From Pseudomonas frederiksbergensis (GTDB taxonomy: Bacteria > Pseudomonadota > Gammaproteobacteria > Pseudomonadales > Pseudomonadaceae), in contig NZ_CP017886.1 of NCBI RefSeq assembly GCF_001874645.1, positions 3,658,001 through 3,722,000 of the forward strand: a stretch of DNA of 64,000 bases, read 5' to 3'. Below the pieces are notes generated by a model. It was not told the origin of the DNA and ran no database searches. It saw nothing but the letters and a program-made list of their open reading frames with translations. Every line of letters begins with the position of its first letter. Within the stretch, counting starts at the first letter, position 1. This document shows positions 8,318-17,493 of this stretch, piece after piece. Made by a program: the position numbers and the translations under genes.

Positions 8318-9751
8318 ATGTTCGGTTTGGAGGCACTTGATCTCGCCCGAATTCAGTTCGCGTTCACCATCTCGTTCCACATCCTGTTCCCGGCGATCAC
8401 CATCGGCCTGGCGAGTTACCTGGCAGTGCTCGAAGGCTTGTGGCTGAAGACCCACAACGACACCTACCGTGATCTGTACCACTTCTGGTCGAAGATCTTT
8501 GCCGTCAACTTCGGCATGGGTGTGGTTTCCGGATTGGTCATGGCCTATCAGTTCGGCACCAACTGGAGCCGCTTCTCGGACTTTGCCGGTTCCGTCACCG
8601 GGCCGCTGCTGACCTATGAGGTACTCACGGCATTCTTCCTCGAAGCCGGTTTCCTCGGCGTCATGCTGTTTGGCTGGAACAAGGTCGGGCGCAAACTGCA
8701 CTTCTTCGCCACCGTCATGGTGGCCATCGGCACGCTGATCTCGACATTCTGGATTCTCGCCTCCAACAGCTGGATGCAAACCCCACAGGGCTACGAAATC
8801 GTTAACGGCCAGGTGATTCCGGTGGACTGGCTGGCGGTGATTTTCAACCCGTCGTTCCCGTACCGCTTGATGCACATGGCCACGGCCGCCTTTGTGGCCA
8901 CCGCATTTTTTGTCGGCTCGTCGGCCGCCTGGCACCTGTTGCGGGGTCGTGATAACCCGGCGATCCGCACCATGCTGTCAATGGCCATGTGGATGGCCTT
9001 GATCGTCGCGCCGATTCAGGCGGTGATCGGTGACTTCCACGGCCTTAACACGCTCAAGCATCAACCGGCAAAAATCGCCGCGATTGAAGGTCACTGGGAA
9101 AACGTCGGCAATGAGCCGACCCCGCTGATCCTGTTCGGCTGGCCGGACATGAAAGCCGAGAAGACCCGATTCGCGGTAGAGATTCCGTACCTGGGCAGCT
9201 TGATTCTGACTCACTCGCTGGACAAGCAGGTCCCGGCGCTCAAGGAGTTCGCACCTGAAGACCGGCCGAATTCGACCATTGTGTTCTGGTCGTTCCGGAT
9301 CATGGTCGGGTTGGGCTTTCTGATGATCTTCACCGGTCTGTGGAGTCTGTGGCTGCGCAAGCGTGACAGGCTGTATTCGAACCGTGCGTTCCTCTACCTG
9401 GCGTTGTGGATGGGGCCGTCGGGCCTGATCGCGATTCTTGCCGGTTGGTTCACCACTGAAATCGGGCGTCAGCCGTGGGTGGTGTACGGGTTGATGCGGA
9501 CCGCCGACGCTTCATCCATGCACAGTTTCTTGCAGATGAGCATTACCCTGGCGCTGTTCGTCGTGGTGTATTTCTCGCTGTTCGGTGTCGGTCTGGGCTA
9601 CATGCTGCGCCTGGTGCGCAAAGGGCCGAAAATCAACGAAGGTGCCGAACCGAGCCACGGTGGTCCTGGGCAGCAACGTACACCGGCCCGTCCGCTTTCC
9701 GCTGCCGACGATAACGGTGATCACAGCCACAGCCTGAACAAGGGGAATTGA
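8318..9751 (+). CDS. cioA: Cyanide-insensitive ubiquinol oxidase subunit I
   Basis: CioA is the catalytic, haem-carrying subunit of a bd-type quinol oxidase in the inner membrane. The 477-residue protein begins MFGLEALDLARIQFAF with the conserved His21 (ISFHILFPA), and carries the PYRLMHMAT haem-ligand region and GWFTTEIGRQPWVVYG near the C-terminal half. The quinol loop is short, as in the CioA branch rather than E. coli CydA. The start at 8318 has GAGGAAG five bases upstream; the open frame further up lacks similarity. cioB follows after 3 bp. A perfect ANR box sits upstream, so expression should respond to low oxygen. Confidence 0.96.
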   Translation: MFGLEALDLARIQFAFTISFHILFPAITIGLASYLAVLEGLWLKTHNDTYRDLYHFWSKIFAVNFGMGVVSGLVMAYQFGTNWSRFSDFAGSVTGPLLTYEVLTAFFLEAGFLGVMLFGWNKVGRKLHFFATVMVAIGTLISTFWILASNSWMQTPQGYEIVNGQVIPVDWLAVIFNPSFPYRLMHMATAAFVATAFFVGSSAAWHLLRGRDNPAIRTMLSMAMWMALIVAPIQAVIGDFHGLNTLKHQPAKIAAIEGHWENVGNEPTPLILFGWPDMKAEKTRFAVEIPYLGSLILTHSLDKQVPALKEFAPEDRPNSTIVFWSFRIMVGLGFLMIFTGLWSLWLRKRDRLYSNRAFLYLALWMGPSGLIAILAGWFTTEIGRQPWVVYGLMRTADASSMHSFLQMSITLALFVVVYFSLFGVGLGYMLRLVRKGPKINEGAEPSHGGPGQQRTPARPLSAADDNGDHSHSLNKGN

Positions 9752-9754
9752 GTC

Positions 9755-10762
9755 ATGGGTATTGATCTTCCGCTGATCTGGGCCGTGATCATCATCTTCG
9801 GAATCATGATGTACGTGGTCATGGATGGTTTCGACCTGGGGATCGGCATTCTCTTTCCCTTCATCAAGGGCGACCGCGACCGCGATGTGATGATGAACAC
9901 CGTCGCGCCGGTCTGGGACGGTAACGAAACCTGGCTGGTACTGGGGGGCGCGGCGTTGTTCGGCGCATTCCCGCTGGCGTATTCGGTGGTGCTGTCGGCG
10001 TTGTACCTGCCGCTGATCCTGATGCTGATCGGCTTGATCTTCCGCGGTGTGGCCTTCGAGTTCCGTTTCAAGGCCAAGGACGACAAGCGGCACATCTGGG
10101 ACAAGTGCTTCATCGGCGGTTCGTTGACTGCAACCTTCTTCCAGGGCGTAGCGCTGGGGGCGTTCATCGACGGCATACCGGTGGTCAATCGGCAGTTCGC
10201 CGGCGGCACGCTGGACTGGCTGACACCGTTCGCGTTGTTCTGCGGTGCGGCGTTGGTGGTGGGGTATGCGCTGCTTGGCTGCACCTGGCTGATCATGAAA
10301 ACCGAAGGCAAGTTGCAGGAGCAGATGCACAACCTGGCACGACCGCTGGCGTTCGTGTTGTTGGCGGTGATCGGTATTGTCAGCATCTGGACCCCGCTGG
10401 CTCATGCCGAGATTGCCGCGCGCTGGTTTACCTTGCCGAACCTGTTCTGGTTCCTGCCGGTGCCGATCCTGGTGTTGGTGACGATGTACGGTTTGATACG
10501 TGCCGTGGCGCGAAATGCACACTACACGCCGTTCCTGTTGACCCTGGTGCTGATCTTCCTGGGTTACAGCGGTCTGGGTATCAGCCTGTGGCCGAACATC
10601 GTGCCGCCGTCGATCTCGATCTGGGACGCCGCCGCACCGCCGCAAAGCCAGGGCTTCATGCTGGTTGGCACCTTGTTCATCATCCCGTTCATTCTGGGGT
10701 ACACCTTCTGGAGCTACTACGTGTTCCGCGGCAAGGTGACTCACGAAGACGGCTATCACTAG
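9755..10762 (+). CDS. cioB: Cyanide-insensitive ubiquinol oxidase subunit II
   Basis: CioB/CydB is the partner subunit of the bd-type oxidase. The 335-residue membrane protein has about eight segments, beginning MGIDLPLIWAVIII, with the family landmarks VMDGFDLGIGILFPF (about 24-38) and TVAPVWDGNETWLVLGGAALFGAFP (about 49-73). The start codon lies 3 bp after cioA's stop, so the two are co-translated. A small DUF2474 gene follows 55 bp later in the same operon. Confidence 0.96.
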   Translation: MGIDLPLIWAVIIIFGIMMYVVMDGFDLGIGILFPFIKGDRDRDVMMNTVAPVWDGNETWLVLGGAALFGAFPLAYSVVLSALYLPLILMLIGLIFRGVAFEFRFKAKDDKRHIWDKCFIGGSLTATFFQGVALGAFIDGIPVVNRQFAGGTLDWLTPFALFCGAALVVGYALLGCTWLIMKTEGKLQEQMHNLARPLAFVLLAVIGIVSIWTPLAHAEIAARWFTLPNLFWFLPVPILVLVTMYGLIRAVARNAHYTPFLLTLVLIFLGYSGLGISLWPNIVPPSISIWDAAAPPQSQGFMLVGTLFIIPFILGYTFWSYYVFRGKVTHEDGYH

Positions 10763-10817
10763 TCACACGATGACGGCGCGGGCCCGTGACTCGCGCCGAC
10801 GCTCAGAGGAGATTCAG

Positions 10818-10988
10818 ATGATGGCGGGCAAACCTGATCTGCAGGAAATCGAGCAGGCTGAAAAGAAGCCGCTCTGGCAGCGACTCGGCTGGTTGGCAAT
10901 GATCTGGGCCGGCAGCGTACTGGCGCTGTTTGTCGTGGCCAGTCTGATGCGCATGTTCATGAATGCTGCTGGCTTGAGCACTCACTGA
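10818..10988 (+). CDS. DUF2474 small membrane peptide, probable accessory subunit of the Cio oxidase
   Basis: A 56-residue peptide with one transmembrane helix (about 26-48: WLAMIWAGSVLALFVVASLMRMF) preceded by a charged N-terminus containing KPLWQRLGW, the hallmark of DUF2474. GAGGAG is placed seven bases before ATG 10818; a second ATG follows at once. The position after cioB parallels cydX after cydAB, so a structural role in the oxidase is likely but inferred. The operon terminator follows at 11038. Confidence 0.87.
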   Translation: MMAGKPDLQEIEQAEKKPLWQRLGWLAMIWAGSVLALFVVASLMRMFMNAAGLSTH

Positions 10989-11037
10989 ACTGAACGCTTC
11001 GAACATCCCATCCCGTGCCTCGCGGCACGGATTTATA

Positions 11038-11061
11038 ACCCTCCGCTGGAGGGTTTTTTTT
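11038..11061 (+). terminator. Terminator of the cioAB operon
   Basis: ACCCTCC-GCT-GGAGGGT stem-loop followed by eight T. It lies 50 bp after the DUF2474 stop and just before the convergent rlmG. Confidence 0.88.
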
Positions 11062-11077
11062 GCCTTGGCGTTGGCCG

Positions 11078-12202
11078 TTACTTGCGGGCCTTGAGGATCA
11101 CGAACTTCGGCGTTGCCGCCACCTGCTCGACACCCCGGAACAGCCGCGCCAGTTTGCTGTGATAGCCCAGATGACGGTTACCGACGATGTACAGCGCGCC
11201 GCCCACCACCAGCGCTTCGCGCGCTTGCTGGAACATCCGCCAGGCGAGGAAGTCACCGACCACTTGTTGCTGATGGAAAGGCGGATTGCACAGCACCACG
11301 TCCAGCGACTGCGGTTCCTGCCCGGCCAGACCATCGCCCGCGCGCACGATGACGTCGCGCTCACCGAGGGCGGCCTGCCAGTTTTCGGCAGCGGATTGCA
11401 CGGCCATGAACGATTCGTCCACCAGCGTGTAGTGGGCTTGAGGGTTTTGCAGGGCGCTGGCGATGGCCAGCACTCCGTTGCCGCAACCCAGGTCGGCGAC
11501 CCGCGCGCTACCGAGGTTTTTCGGCAGATGAGGCAGAAACGCTCGGGTACCGATGTCCAGGCCTTCGCGGCAGAATACGTTGGCGTGGTTAAGCAGTTCG
11601 ATCGCCGGTTCGTCGAGCGTATAGCGAGTCGGGTAGGGCGACTGTGCAGGTTGTCTGGCGTCGGGTGTGGCAATCAACAAGCGGGCTTTCTTGACCGCCA
11701 GCGAGGCTTGCGCCGGGCCGATGTAGCGCTCCAGCAGATCACCGGCTGCCCGTGGCAGGTGTTTGACCATGGCAGCGGCAACCACCTGAGCGCCGGGGGC
11801 CAATTGATCCTGCAGACGGATCAATTGTTCTTCCAGCAACGCCAGGGTTTTCGGTACGCGGATCAGCACCCGGTCGAACGGTCCGGCCAACGGCGCGCTA
11901 GCCGGTAGCACTGACACGGCATCAAAGGGAAGGCCATTGCGTACCAGGTTCTTTTCCAATGCCTGGGCTGCGAGAAACGAATCACCGCTACTGCTGACCT
12001 GAACCTTGCCGACAAGGCTCGCCGCCAATGCACCAAAACTGTCATTGAGCACCAGAACCCGGGTATCGGTGCCGGGCTGCTGATCGGCCAGATGATTGAG
12101 CAGGTATTCGTCGGCCGCATCGAACGCTTGCAGCGGTTCGTTCTGCTGTTCGGGTTGGCGAATCAGGTCGAGTTGGGCGAAGGGGCTTTCGAGCAGGGGC
12201 AT
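11078..12202 (-). CDS. rlmG: 23S rRNA (guanine(1835)-N2)-methyltransferase
   Basis: RlmG methylates G1835 of 23S rRNA. The 374-residue protein has the duplicated methyltransferase layout: an inactive N-terminal half and a C-terminal catalytic half with the SAM motif VADLGCGNGVLAIAS (about 232-246) and the amino-methylation motif NPPFHQ (about 301-306). The start at 12202 gives the family N-terminus MPLLESPFAQLDL; the longer frame to 12310 encodes an arginine-rich stretch foreign to the family. It is convergent with the cioAB operon. Confidence 0.92.
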   Translation of the reverse strand: MPLLESPFAQLDLIRQPEQQNEPLQAFDAADEYLLNHLADQQPGTDTRVLVLNDSFGALAASLVGKVQVSSSGDSFLAAQALEKNLVRNGLPFDAVSVLPASAPLAGPFDRVLIRVPKTLALLEEQLIRLQDQLAPGAQVVAAAMVKHLPRAAGDLLERYIGPAQASLAVKKARLLIATPDARQPAQSPYPTRYTLDEPAIELLNHANVFCREGLDIGTRAFLPHLPKNLGSARVADLGCGNGVLAIASALQNPQAHYTLVDESFMAVQSAAENWQAALGERDVIVRAGDGLAGQEPQSLDVVLCNPPFHQQQVVGDFLAWRMFQQAREALVVGGALYIVGNRHLGYHSKLARLFRGVEQVAATPKFVILKARK

Positions 12203-12406
12203 GAGGCGGGGACTCTGGATAATCAACGGGTGTCCCGCGGTTTTGCACGTATTCAATGCTGGACGGGACCGCCTGAGTGGACTGCGTCGCGGTGTCTTTC
12301 GCTTCATCACTCAGAAAGGGCGTAAATGGTACGTTTTTTTCCGTTGGATTACTCGCTGGTTTTTCCGTCGTGCTCGGCACTGAAAAGCAGTGGCGTTGGT
12401 CCGCGT

Positions 12407-13123
12407 TCAGATCAAATGGTTCTTCGCTGCCTGCACCACGGCAGAAATTTTGTTGGTGACGCCGAGCTTCTTGATCGTATTGCTCATGTGGAAATTCACC
12501 GTGCGCGGGCTGAGATTGAGGATGGTTCCGATGTCCACTGCGGTCTTGCCTGCCGCGGACCACTTCAGCACCTCTATTTCTCGTGACGATAATTGGGGCG
12601 CGCTCAAGCCATCTGAATGCTTGCTGGCCAGGGCTTGCGTCGCGAGAACATGCAGCTTATGGCTGATGAACGTCGCATAGCCGAGGTTTTCATAGAGTTC
12701 AAAAGCGGTGATGCGGCAATGGCTTCGGGCGACGCTGAGCATGCCGCTGTTGTGGTTGTTCAGGTCATGTACCGGCAGCGCCCAACCGTACTGCATGCCT
12801 TGCTGCGCGAGTGCGCGCCGCAGATCGGGGACGTTGATGAAGGTCTCGCTATCCCAGAGAAAGGGCAGTATTGAGTGATTGCAATGGGCCGCTATCGGGT
12901 CTATCGCGCAGTAGTTGTTTTGCTCGTAGTGGGTGTTCCAGCCGTGTGAGTAATTATTAAGGTTTACCTTGTCAACACAGCGGGTTGGTGCATGAGGAAA
13001 CATCGAAAACGCACAGTACTCGTAGCCAAGATTATTAAAGAAATCGAGTGCTATCTTGTAGGCATTGCCAATATTAGACTCGTAAGTCAACAGTTTTAGC
13101 TGAGTCTCTTTCCAGGTATCCAT
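12407..13123 (-). CDS. LuxR-family quorum-sensing regulator (LuxR solo)
   Basis: A 238-residue transcription factor with an N-terminal autoinducer-binding domain (about 15-165) and a C-terminal LuxR helix-turn-helix (about 175-238: LSSREIEVLKW...TVNFHMSNTIKKLG). The six residues conserved in acyl-homoserine-lactone receptors are present: Trp62, Tyr66, Asp75, Pro76, Trp90 and the Gly of the YGWALPVH strand (Gly113). It should therefore bind a genuine acyl-HSL rather than a plant signal. No luxI-type synthase lies in the window, so it is a solo here. The N-terminal half is A+T-richer than its neighbours, a hint of a distinct history. The 340-bp spacer to fpr holds a CCTGTACAGG palindrome at 13272. 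Confidence 0.9.
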   Translation of the reverse strand: MDTWKETQLKLLTYESNIGNAYKIALDFFNNLGYEYCAFSMFPHAPTRCVDKVNLNNYSHGWNTHYEQNNYCAIDPIAAHCNHSILPFLWDSETFINVPDLRRALAQQGMQYGWALPVHDLNNHNSGMLSVARSHCRITAFELYENLGYATFISHKLHVLATQALASKHSDGLSAPQLSSREIEVLKWSAAGKTAVDIGTILNLSPRTVNFHMSNTIKKLGVTNKISAVVQAAKNHLI

Positions 13124-13463
13124 AGAAACCGCTCTCTGTATTCAACTTCGTAGGCGTTGATTGGATCCAAGACTTCACGTCGCGAGTGTAGGATAAATCT
13201 TACATATGTGAAGTGAATTTTTGCTCTTGATGGGCCCTTCAAATGGATGCCTGGTTCTTAGAGGAACAGTACCTGTACAGGGCATGATGTTTTGTACGCC
13301 ATCTGTAGAGTATTAAAACAATCCTTAACGTCTAGTCGCGAACTCGACCTTCAACTCTTGAGTTAACAGTTCGTCGTCTGTTCATTAATACCACTACAAA
13401 CCGACGGTGTTTCTTCGCCCGGCGTTGCGGGACACTGGAGCGATCAGACCTATGGAGCGCCCC
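13124..13463. other. Divergent intergenic region luxR-fpr
   Basis: 340 bp, A+T-rich, containing promoters for both divergent genes. A 10-bp palindrome CCTGTACAGG (13272-13281) carries both halves of a lux-type half-site but without the spacing of a true 20-bp lux box. No open frame of note. Confidence 0.4.
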
Positions 13464-14240
13464 ATGACCGCCAGCGCAGAGAAGTTCACCCGCCAGACCC
13501 TGCTCGATGTCCAGCCATTGACGCCGGGCCTGTTCACACTGCGTATCACGCGAGACGCCGGCTTTCGTTTTCGTGCCGGGCAATTCGCCCGTCTAGGGGT
13601 TACCAAGGCTGACGGCAGCACGGTCTGGCGTGCGTATTCCATGGTGTCTTCACCCCATGACGAGTTTCTTGAGTTCTTTTCCATCGTCGTTCCCGGTGGC
13701 GAATTTACCAGCGAGCTGAGTCGTCTGGAGGCGGGCGATACCTTGTTAGTCGACCGTCAGGCCTTTGGTTTCCTGACACTTGATCGCTTCGTCGATGGGC
13801 GTGATCTCTGGTTACTGTCCACAGGGACGGGTATCGCGCCGTTTCTGTCGATCCTGCAGGACTTTGAGGTCTGGGAGAAATTCGAGCGAATCATTCTGGT
13901 GTATAGCGTGCGCGAAGCGCGGGAGCTGGCGTATCAGGCGCTGATTGCCGAGTTGGCAGCGCGCGACTATCTGGCGGAACACCACCATAAACTGCAATTT
14001 ATCGCCACGGTTACCCGCGAGCAGCATCCGCAAGCGTTGAACGGGCGAATCACCCAGTTGATCGAAAATGGTGAACTGGAGCGGGTGGCTGGCGTCGCAA
14101 TAACGGCCGAACATTCGCGGGTAATGCTTTGCGGTAATCCGCAGATGATCGATGACACGCGCAATCTGCTGAAAGAGCGCGACATGCAACTGAGTCTTAC
14201 TCGGCGACCTGGTCAGGTGGCCGTGGAGAATTACTGGTGA
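13464..14240 (+). CDS. fprB: Ferredoxin-NADP+ reductase, FprB type
   Basis: A 258-residue FAD-dependent reductase that moves electrons between NADPH and ferredoxin/flavodoxin. The FAD-binding RAYSMVSSP (about 53-61) and the NADP-binding STGTGIAPFLSIL (about 119-131) and MLCGNPQMIDDT (about 220-231) motifs are visible. The C-terminus ends VAVENYW, with an aromatic final residue, unlike FprA ending in VEK; that favours the FprB paralogue. The start ATG 13464 is chosen by similarity. No co-operonic partner; mscL follows convergently. Confidence 0.9.
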   Translation: MTASAEKFTRQTLLDVQPLTPGLFTLRITRDAGFRFRAGQFARLGVTKADGSTVWRAYSMVSSPHDEFLEFFSIVVPGGEFTSELSRLEAGDTLLVDRQAFGFLTLDRFVDGRDLWLLSTGTGIAPFLSILQDFEVWEKFERIILVYSVREARELAYQALIAELAARDYLAEHHHKLQFIATVTREQHPQALNGRITQLIENGELERVAGVAITAEHSRVMLCGNPQMIDDTRNLLKERDMQLSLTRRPGQVAVENYW

Positions 14241-14267
14241 TAAAAAACGACGCCGTCAGGCGCCGTT
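14241..14267 (-). terminator. Terminator of mscL, possibly shared with fpr
   Basis: Read on the minus strand: an 8-bp stem ACGGCGCC/GGCGTCGT with one G-U pair and a TGAC loop, followed by TTTTTTA. On the plus strand the tail is weaker (TTTATTT). Confidence 0.7.
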
Positions 14268-14285
14268 TATTTCGCAGCGCAGCCT

Positions 14286-14699
14286 TCAGGGCTTGTTGTT
14301 CTGCGCTTTGAGCAGGTCACGAATCTCGCTCAACAGCTCTTCTTCCTTGGTCGGAACCGGCGGCAGGCTGGGTGCCACGGCCTCTTCACGCTTCAGGCGG
14401 TTGATGGCTTTCACGCCCATGAAGATCGCGAACGCGACGATCAGGAAGTCGATAATGCTCTGGATGAATTTACCGTAGGCCATCACCACGGCCGGGACAG
14501 TGCCCTGTGACGCTTTCAGCGTGACCGCCAGGTCCGCGAAGTCCACCCCACCGATCAGCAGGCCGATTGGCGGCATGACAACGTCACCGACAAACGACGA
14601 AACGATCTTGCCGAACGCGGCGCCGATGATAATACCGACGGCCATGTCGACTACATTACCTTTGACCGCGAAGGCCTTGAACTCACTGAGCACGCCCAT
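14286..14699 (-). CDS. mscL: Large-conductance mechanosensitive channel
   Basis: A 137-residue inner-membrane channel subunit that opens under osmotic downshock. It starts [35 protein letters not shown], the conserved N-terminal amphipathic helix and first transmembrane helix. A second helix follows (about 70-95) and a charged C-terminal bundle ending LLAQNNKP-like. The length is that of the family. Start ATG 14699 is the only sensible one. Confidence 0.97.
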   Translation of the reverse strand: MGVLSEFKAFAVKGNVVDMAVGIIIGAAFGKIVSSFVGDVVMPPIGLLIGGVDFADLAVTLKASQGTVPAVVMAYGKFIQSIIDFLIVAFAIFMGVKAINRLKREEAVAPSLPPVPTKEEELLSEIRDLLKAQNNKP

Positions 14700-15490
14700 A
14701 GGTTATTCCTTGTTACAGATGAGGTTGATGAACGCAGTGTAAATCAGCACGTCGGGTCTTGCTCGACACAACGGCTTATAGCGATCGCTGCTATCGACCC
14801 GCTTGCCGGCAAATAGTTTACAAAGTGCCATCAATCTTGCGTGAAACACGCATCAACCCTTTGATTGGTTAGAGAAAATTCTCAAGCGTCCGGTTGTGAT
14901 CGGCCCTTTTTCACTCGGATCGTCACCGTGGTCTAGGTTAGCGCTTCCCTCAGCAACTTTATCGTGAGCTTTGACCGTAGCGACCTGGCGAAGACCAACG
15001 TTCTGGTGGTCAGCGAGGAACCACCAGTGTTTGTGCATACCCATTTTGCGGACTCATTTCGAGGCTGATTCCATCCAGTACCTGTAAATTGATGAGTGCA
15101 ATAGAAGACGTGCGTTGTTTGAAATTTTATGTGGGGTGTGCAGGCGTTAAAACGCTTGATCAAAAAAACGACTTGCTCAAGGTGATGAAAAACGTCTGCG
15201 CTAATATACCGGATAGAATTCTTGGCGACGTAGTGTTGGTAACTTTCAGGGTGGATCTTGTACTTGCAGGTCTTAAGTTTTTAAGGGGTGTACAAGTTTT
15301 GCGGCGAATAGTTGAGTGCTGCCAGGATCGATTTCAAATTTTCAGCCAGAAGTTATACAAATACATCTTAAGCGTCATCCTGCGAATACGTTCCATCTGG
15401 CCGAAAAAGTTGCGGTGTACAACGGCCATCAGGTCAGTGCGCTGAACCTCTCCAGCTGAGCTATCATCGCGGTTTTTTCCAGGAGTTCAG
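14700..15490. other. 790-bp region without a convincing gene
   Basis: Between mscL and radA the sequence is A+T-richer than the flanks. Short frames on both strands (for example 15089-15445 plus, 14933-15163 minus) have cysteine- and phenylalanine-rich products, atypical codon use and no ribosome binding site, so I do not call them. The last about 60 bp hold the radA promoter region. It may contain gene remnants or a small RNA. Confidence 0.5.
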
Positions 15491-16858
15491 ATGGCCAAGG
15501 CAAAGCGCATGTACGGCTGCACCGAGTGCGGTTCGACCTTCCCCAAGTGGGCCGGCCAATGCGGCGAATGCGGGGCCTGGAATACCCTGACCGAAACGCT
15601 GGTGGAAAGTGGCGGTGCCGCAGCCCCCAGCGGTCGCACCGGCTGGGCCGGGCAGCAGGCGCAAATCAAGACCCTGGCCGAAGTCAGTGTCGAAGAGATT
15701 CCACGTTTCTCCACCGCCTCCGGTGAACTGGATCGCGTGCTCGGTGGCGGTCTGGTCGATGGTTCGGTGGTGTTGATCGGCGGTGATCCGGGTATCGGCA
15801 AGTCGACCATCCTTCTGCAAACCCTGTGCAACCTTGCGACCCGGATGCCGGCGCTCTATGTCACCGGCGAAGAGTCCCAGCAGCAAGTGGCCATGCGCGC
15901 TCGACGTCTGGGCTTGCCGCAAGATCAACTGCGGGTCATGACCGAAACCTGCATCGAAACCATCATTGCCACGGCTCGGGTGGAAAAACCCAAGGTCATG
16001 GTGATCGACTCGATCCAGACGATTTTCACCGAGCAATTGCAATCGGCACCGGGCGGCGTCTCCCAGGTTCGTGAAAGCGCGGCGTTGCTGGTGCGTTATG
16101 CCAAACAGAGCGGCACGGCGATTTTCCTCGTGGGCCACGTGACAAAGGAAGGCGCATTGGCCGGCCCCCGAGTGCTGGAGCACATGGTCGACACGGTGCT
16201 GTATTTCGAAGGTGAGTCGGATGGACGCTTGCGTCTATTGCGAGCAGTGAAAAACCGATTCGGTGCGGTCAACGAGTTGGGCGTGTTCGGTATGACCGAC
16301 AAGGGCCTGAAGGAAGTCTCCAACCCGTCGGCAATTTTCCTCACGCGCGCGCAGGAAGAAGTTCCGGGCAGCGTGGTGATGGCGACGTGGGAAGGCACGC
16401 GACCGATGTTGGTGGAAGTTCAGGCACTGGTGGACGACAGTCACCTGGCCAACCCGCGCCGTGTCACCCTCGGCCTGGATCAGAATCGACTGGCCATGCT
16501 GTTGGCAGTGCTGCACCGTCATGGCGGTATACCGACCCACGACCAGGACGTGTTCCTCAACGTGGTCGGCGGGGTCAAGGTGCTGGAAACGGCATCCGAC
16601 CTGGCGTTGATGGCGGCCGTGATGTCCAGCCTGCGCAATCGGCCATTGCCTCACGATTTGCTGGTGTTTGGTGAGGTGGGCTTGTCCGGTGAAGTACGAC
16701 CGGTGCCGAGCGGTCAGGAACGCTTGAAGGAAGCTGCCAAGCACGGTTTCAAACGCGCCATCGTACCCAAAGGCAATGCGCCGAAGGAAGCGCCTGCCGG
16801 GTTGCGGATCATCGCGGTGACCCGCCTGGAGCAAGCCTTGGACGCGCTATTCGAATAA
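15491..16858 (+). CDS. radA: DNA repair protein RadA (Sms)
   Basis: RadA is a RecA-like helicase that extends strand exchange in recombination. The 455-residue protein has, in order: a C4 zinc finger (Cys10-Cys13...Cys24-Cys27), a Walker A motif GDPGIGKS (98-105), the RadA-specific KNRFG motif (about 255), and a C-terminal Lon-protease-like domain (about 300-455). GGAG lies upstream of ATG 15491 (CCAGGAGTTCAG). It is monocistronic, followed by a REPIN. Confidence 0.97.
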   Translation: MAKAKRMYGCTECGSTFPKWAGQCGECGAWNTLTETLVESGGAAAPSGRTGWAGQQAQIKTLAEVSVEEIPRFSTASGELDRVLGGGLVDGSVVLIGGDPGIGKSTILLQTLCNLATRMPALYVTGEESQQQVAMRARRLGLPQDQLRVMTETCIETIIATARVEKPKVMVIDSIQTIFTEQLQSAPGGVSQVRESAALLVRYAKQSGTAIFLVGHVTKEGALAGPRVLEHMVDTVLYFEGESDGRLRLLRAVKNRFGAVNELGVFGMTDKGLKEVSNPSAIFLTRAQEEVPGSVVMATWEGTRPMLVEVQALVDDSHLANPRRVTLGLDQNRLAMLLAVLHRHGGIPTHDQDVFLNVVGGVKVLETASDLALMAAVMSSLRNRPLPHDLLVFGEVGLSGEVRPVPSGQERLKEAAKHGFKRAIVPKGNAPKEAPAGLRIIAVTRLEQALDALFE

Positions 16859-16867
16859 TCCCAACCC

Positions 16868-16958
16868 TTGTAGACGCAGCCGCTGGCTGCGATCTTTTGA
16901 TTTTGGCGTCAGTCGTATCGCTGAGATCAGAAGATCGCAGCCTGCGGCAGCTCCTACG
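16868..16958. repeat. REPIN (inverted REP pair, GATCGCAGCC type)
   Basis: Two inverted copies of the family whose core is AAGATCGCAGCCTGCGGCAG. The left arm (GCTGGCTGCGATCTTTT side) is degenerate; the right arm (16929-16958) is intact. It lies between radA and the PilZ gene. Confidence 0.8.
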
Positions 16959-16965
16959 CAAGCGG

Positions 16966-17334
16966 TCAAATGTCGATCAATACCCCGAGCTCTCGTTCAA
17001 GTTCGGCCTCATCACCCATATTCAGCTCGATCAAGCGTCGCAGGCTGCTGACGGACTCCAGGCCTATGTACCGACAGACGAAGCCCAGTTGGCGGTTACT
17101 GTCATGGGACAGTTGTACGTCCATGCGGATCTCGACGTCCTTGCTCAGGTGAATGTCGACCGAAAACATCTTCCCTTCGTCCCCAAGCCAAGGTTCGGGA
17201 CGCTCGATCAACAGGCCCTTGAGTGACAGGTCGAGCAGTTTCACCGGCCAGCGATGCTCGCCCTGGCTGAGCTCGGTTTTGGCATCGAATGCAATACGTT
17301 TGAAGCGGCGGCGATTGGCGGGGTGATCCCTCAT
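16966..17334 (-). CDS. PilZ-domain protein, probable c-di-GMP receptor
   Basis: A 122-residue single-domain protein. The two binding elements of PilZ are present: the arginine motif RRRFKR (8-13, containing RxxxR) and DLSLKG (DxSxxG) near residue 35-40. It should therefore bind c-di-GMP. There is no extra output domain, so it probably acts by protein contact. The start is ATG 17334. It is divergent from cstA and convergent with radA. MorA, a c-di-GMP enzyme, is encoded 5 kb away but in a separate unit. Confidence 0.9.
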   Translation of the reverse strand: MRDHPANRRRFKRIAFDAKTELSQGEHRWPVKLLDLSLKGLLIERPEPWLGDEGKMFSVDIHLSKDVEIRMDVQLSHDSNRQLGFVCRYIGLESVSSLRRLIELNMGDEAELERELGVLIDI

Positions 17335-17493
17335 GGCGCAATCCTCTGGGTGTTCGCTGACTATAGACCCGCATCAGCACAGGCTGCCACTCAAGGCAGG
17401 GTTCTAGACCAATGTTGGGGTATGGTCTTTGGCGCCAGTAGCGCTAAACTCGGTGTGGCTGTCTTTTTTGTCCACTCTGGCTGGAATAAAAAA

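Noticed and set aside
13272..13281. CCTGTACAGG as a lux box for the LuxR solo
   Set aside because: The half-sites overlap; a lux box is about 20 bp with separated halves. Kept only as a note.
15089..15445. 118-residue open frame in the mscL-radA gap
   Set aside because: Atypical composition, no ribosome binding site, no family resemblance.
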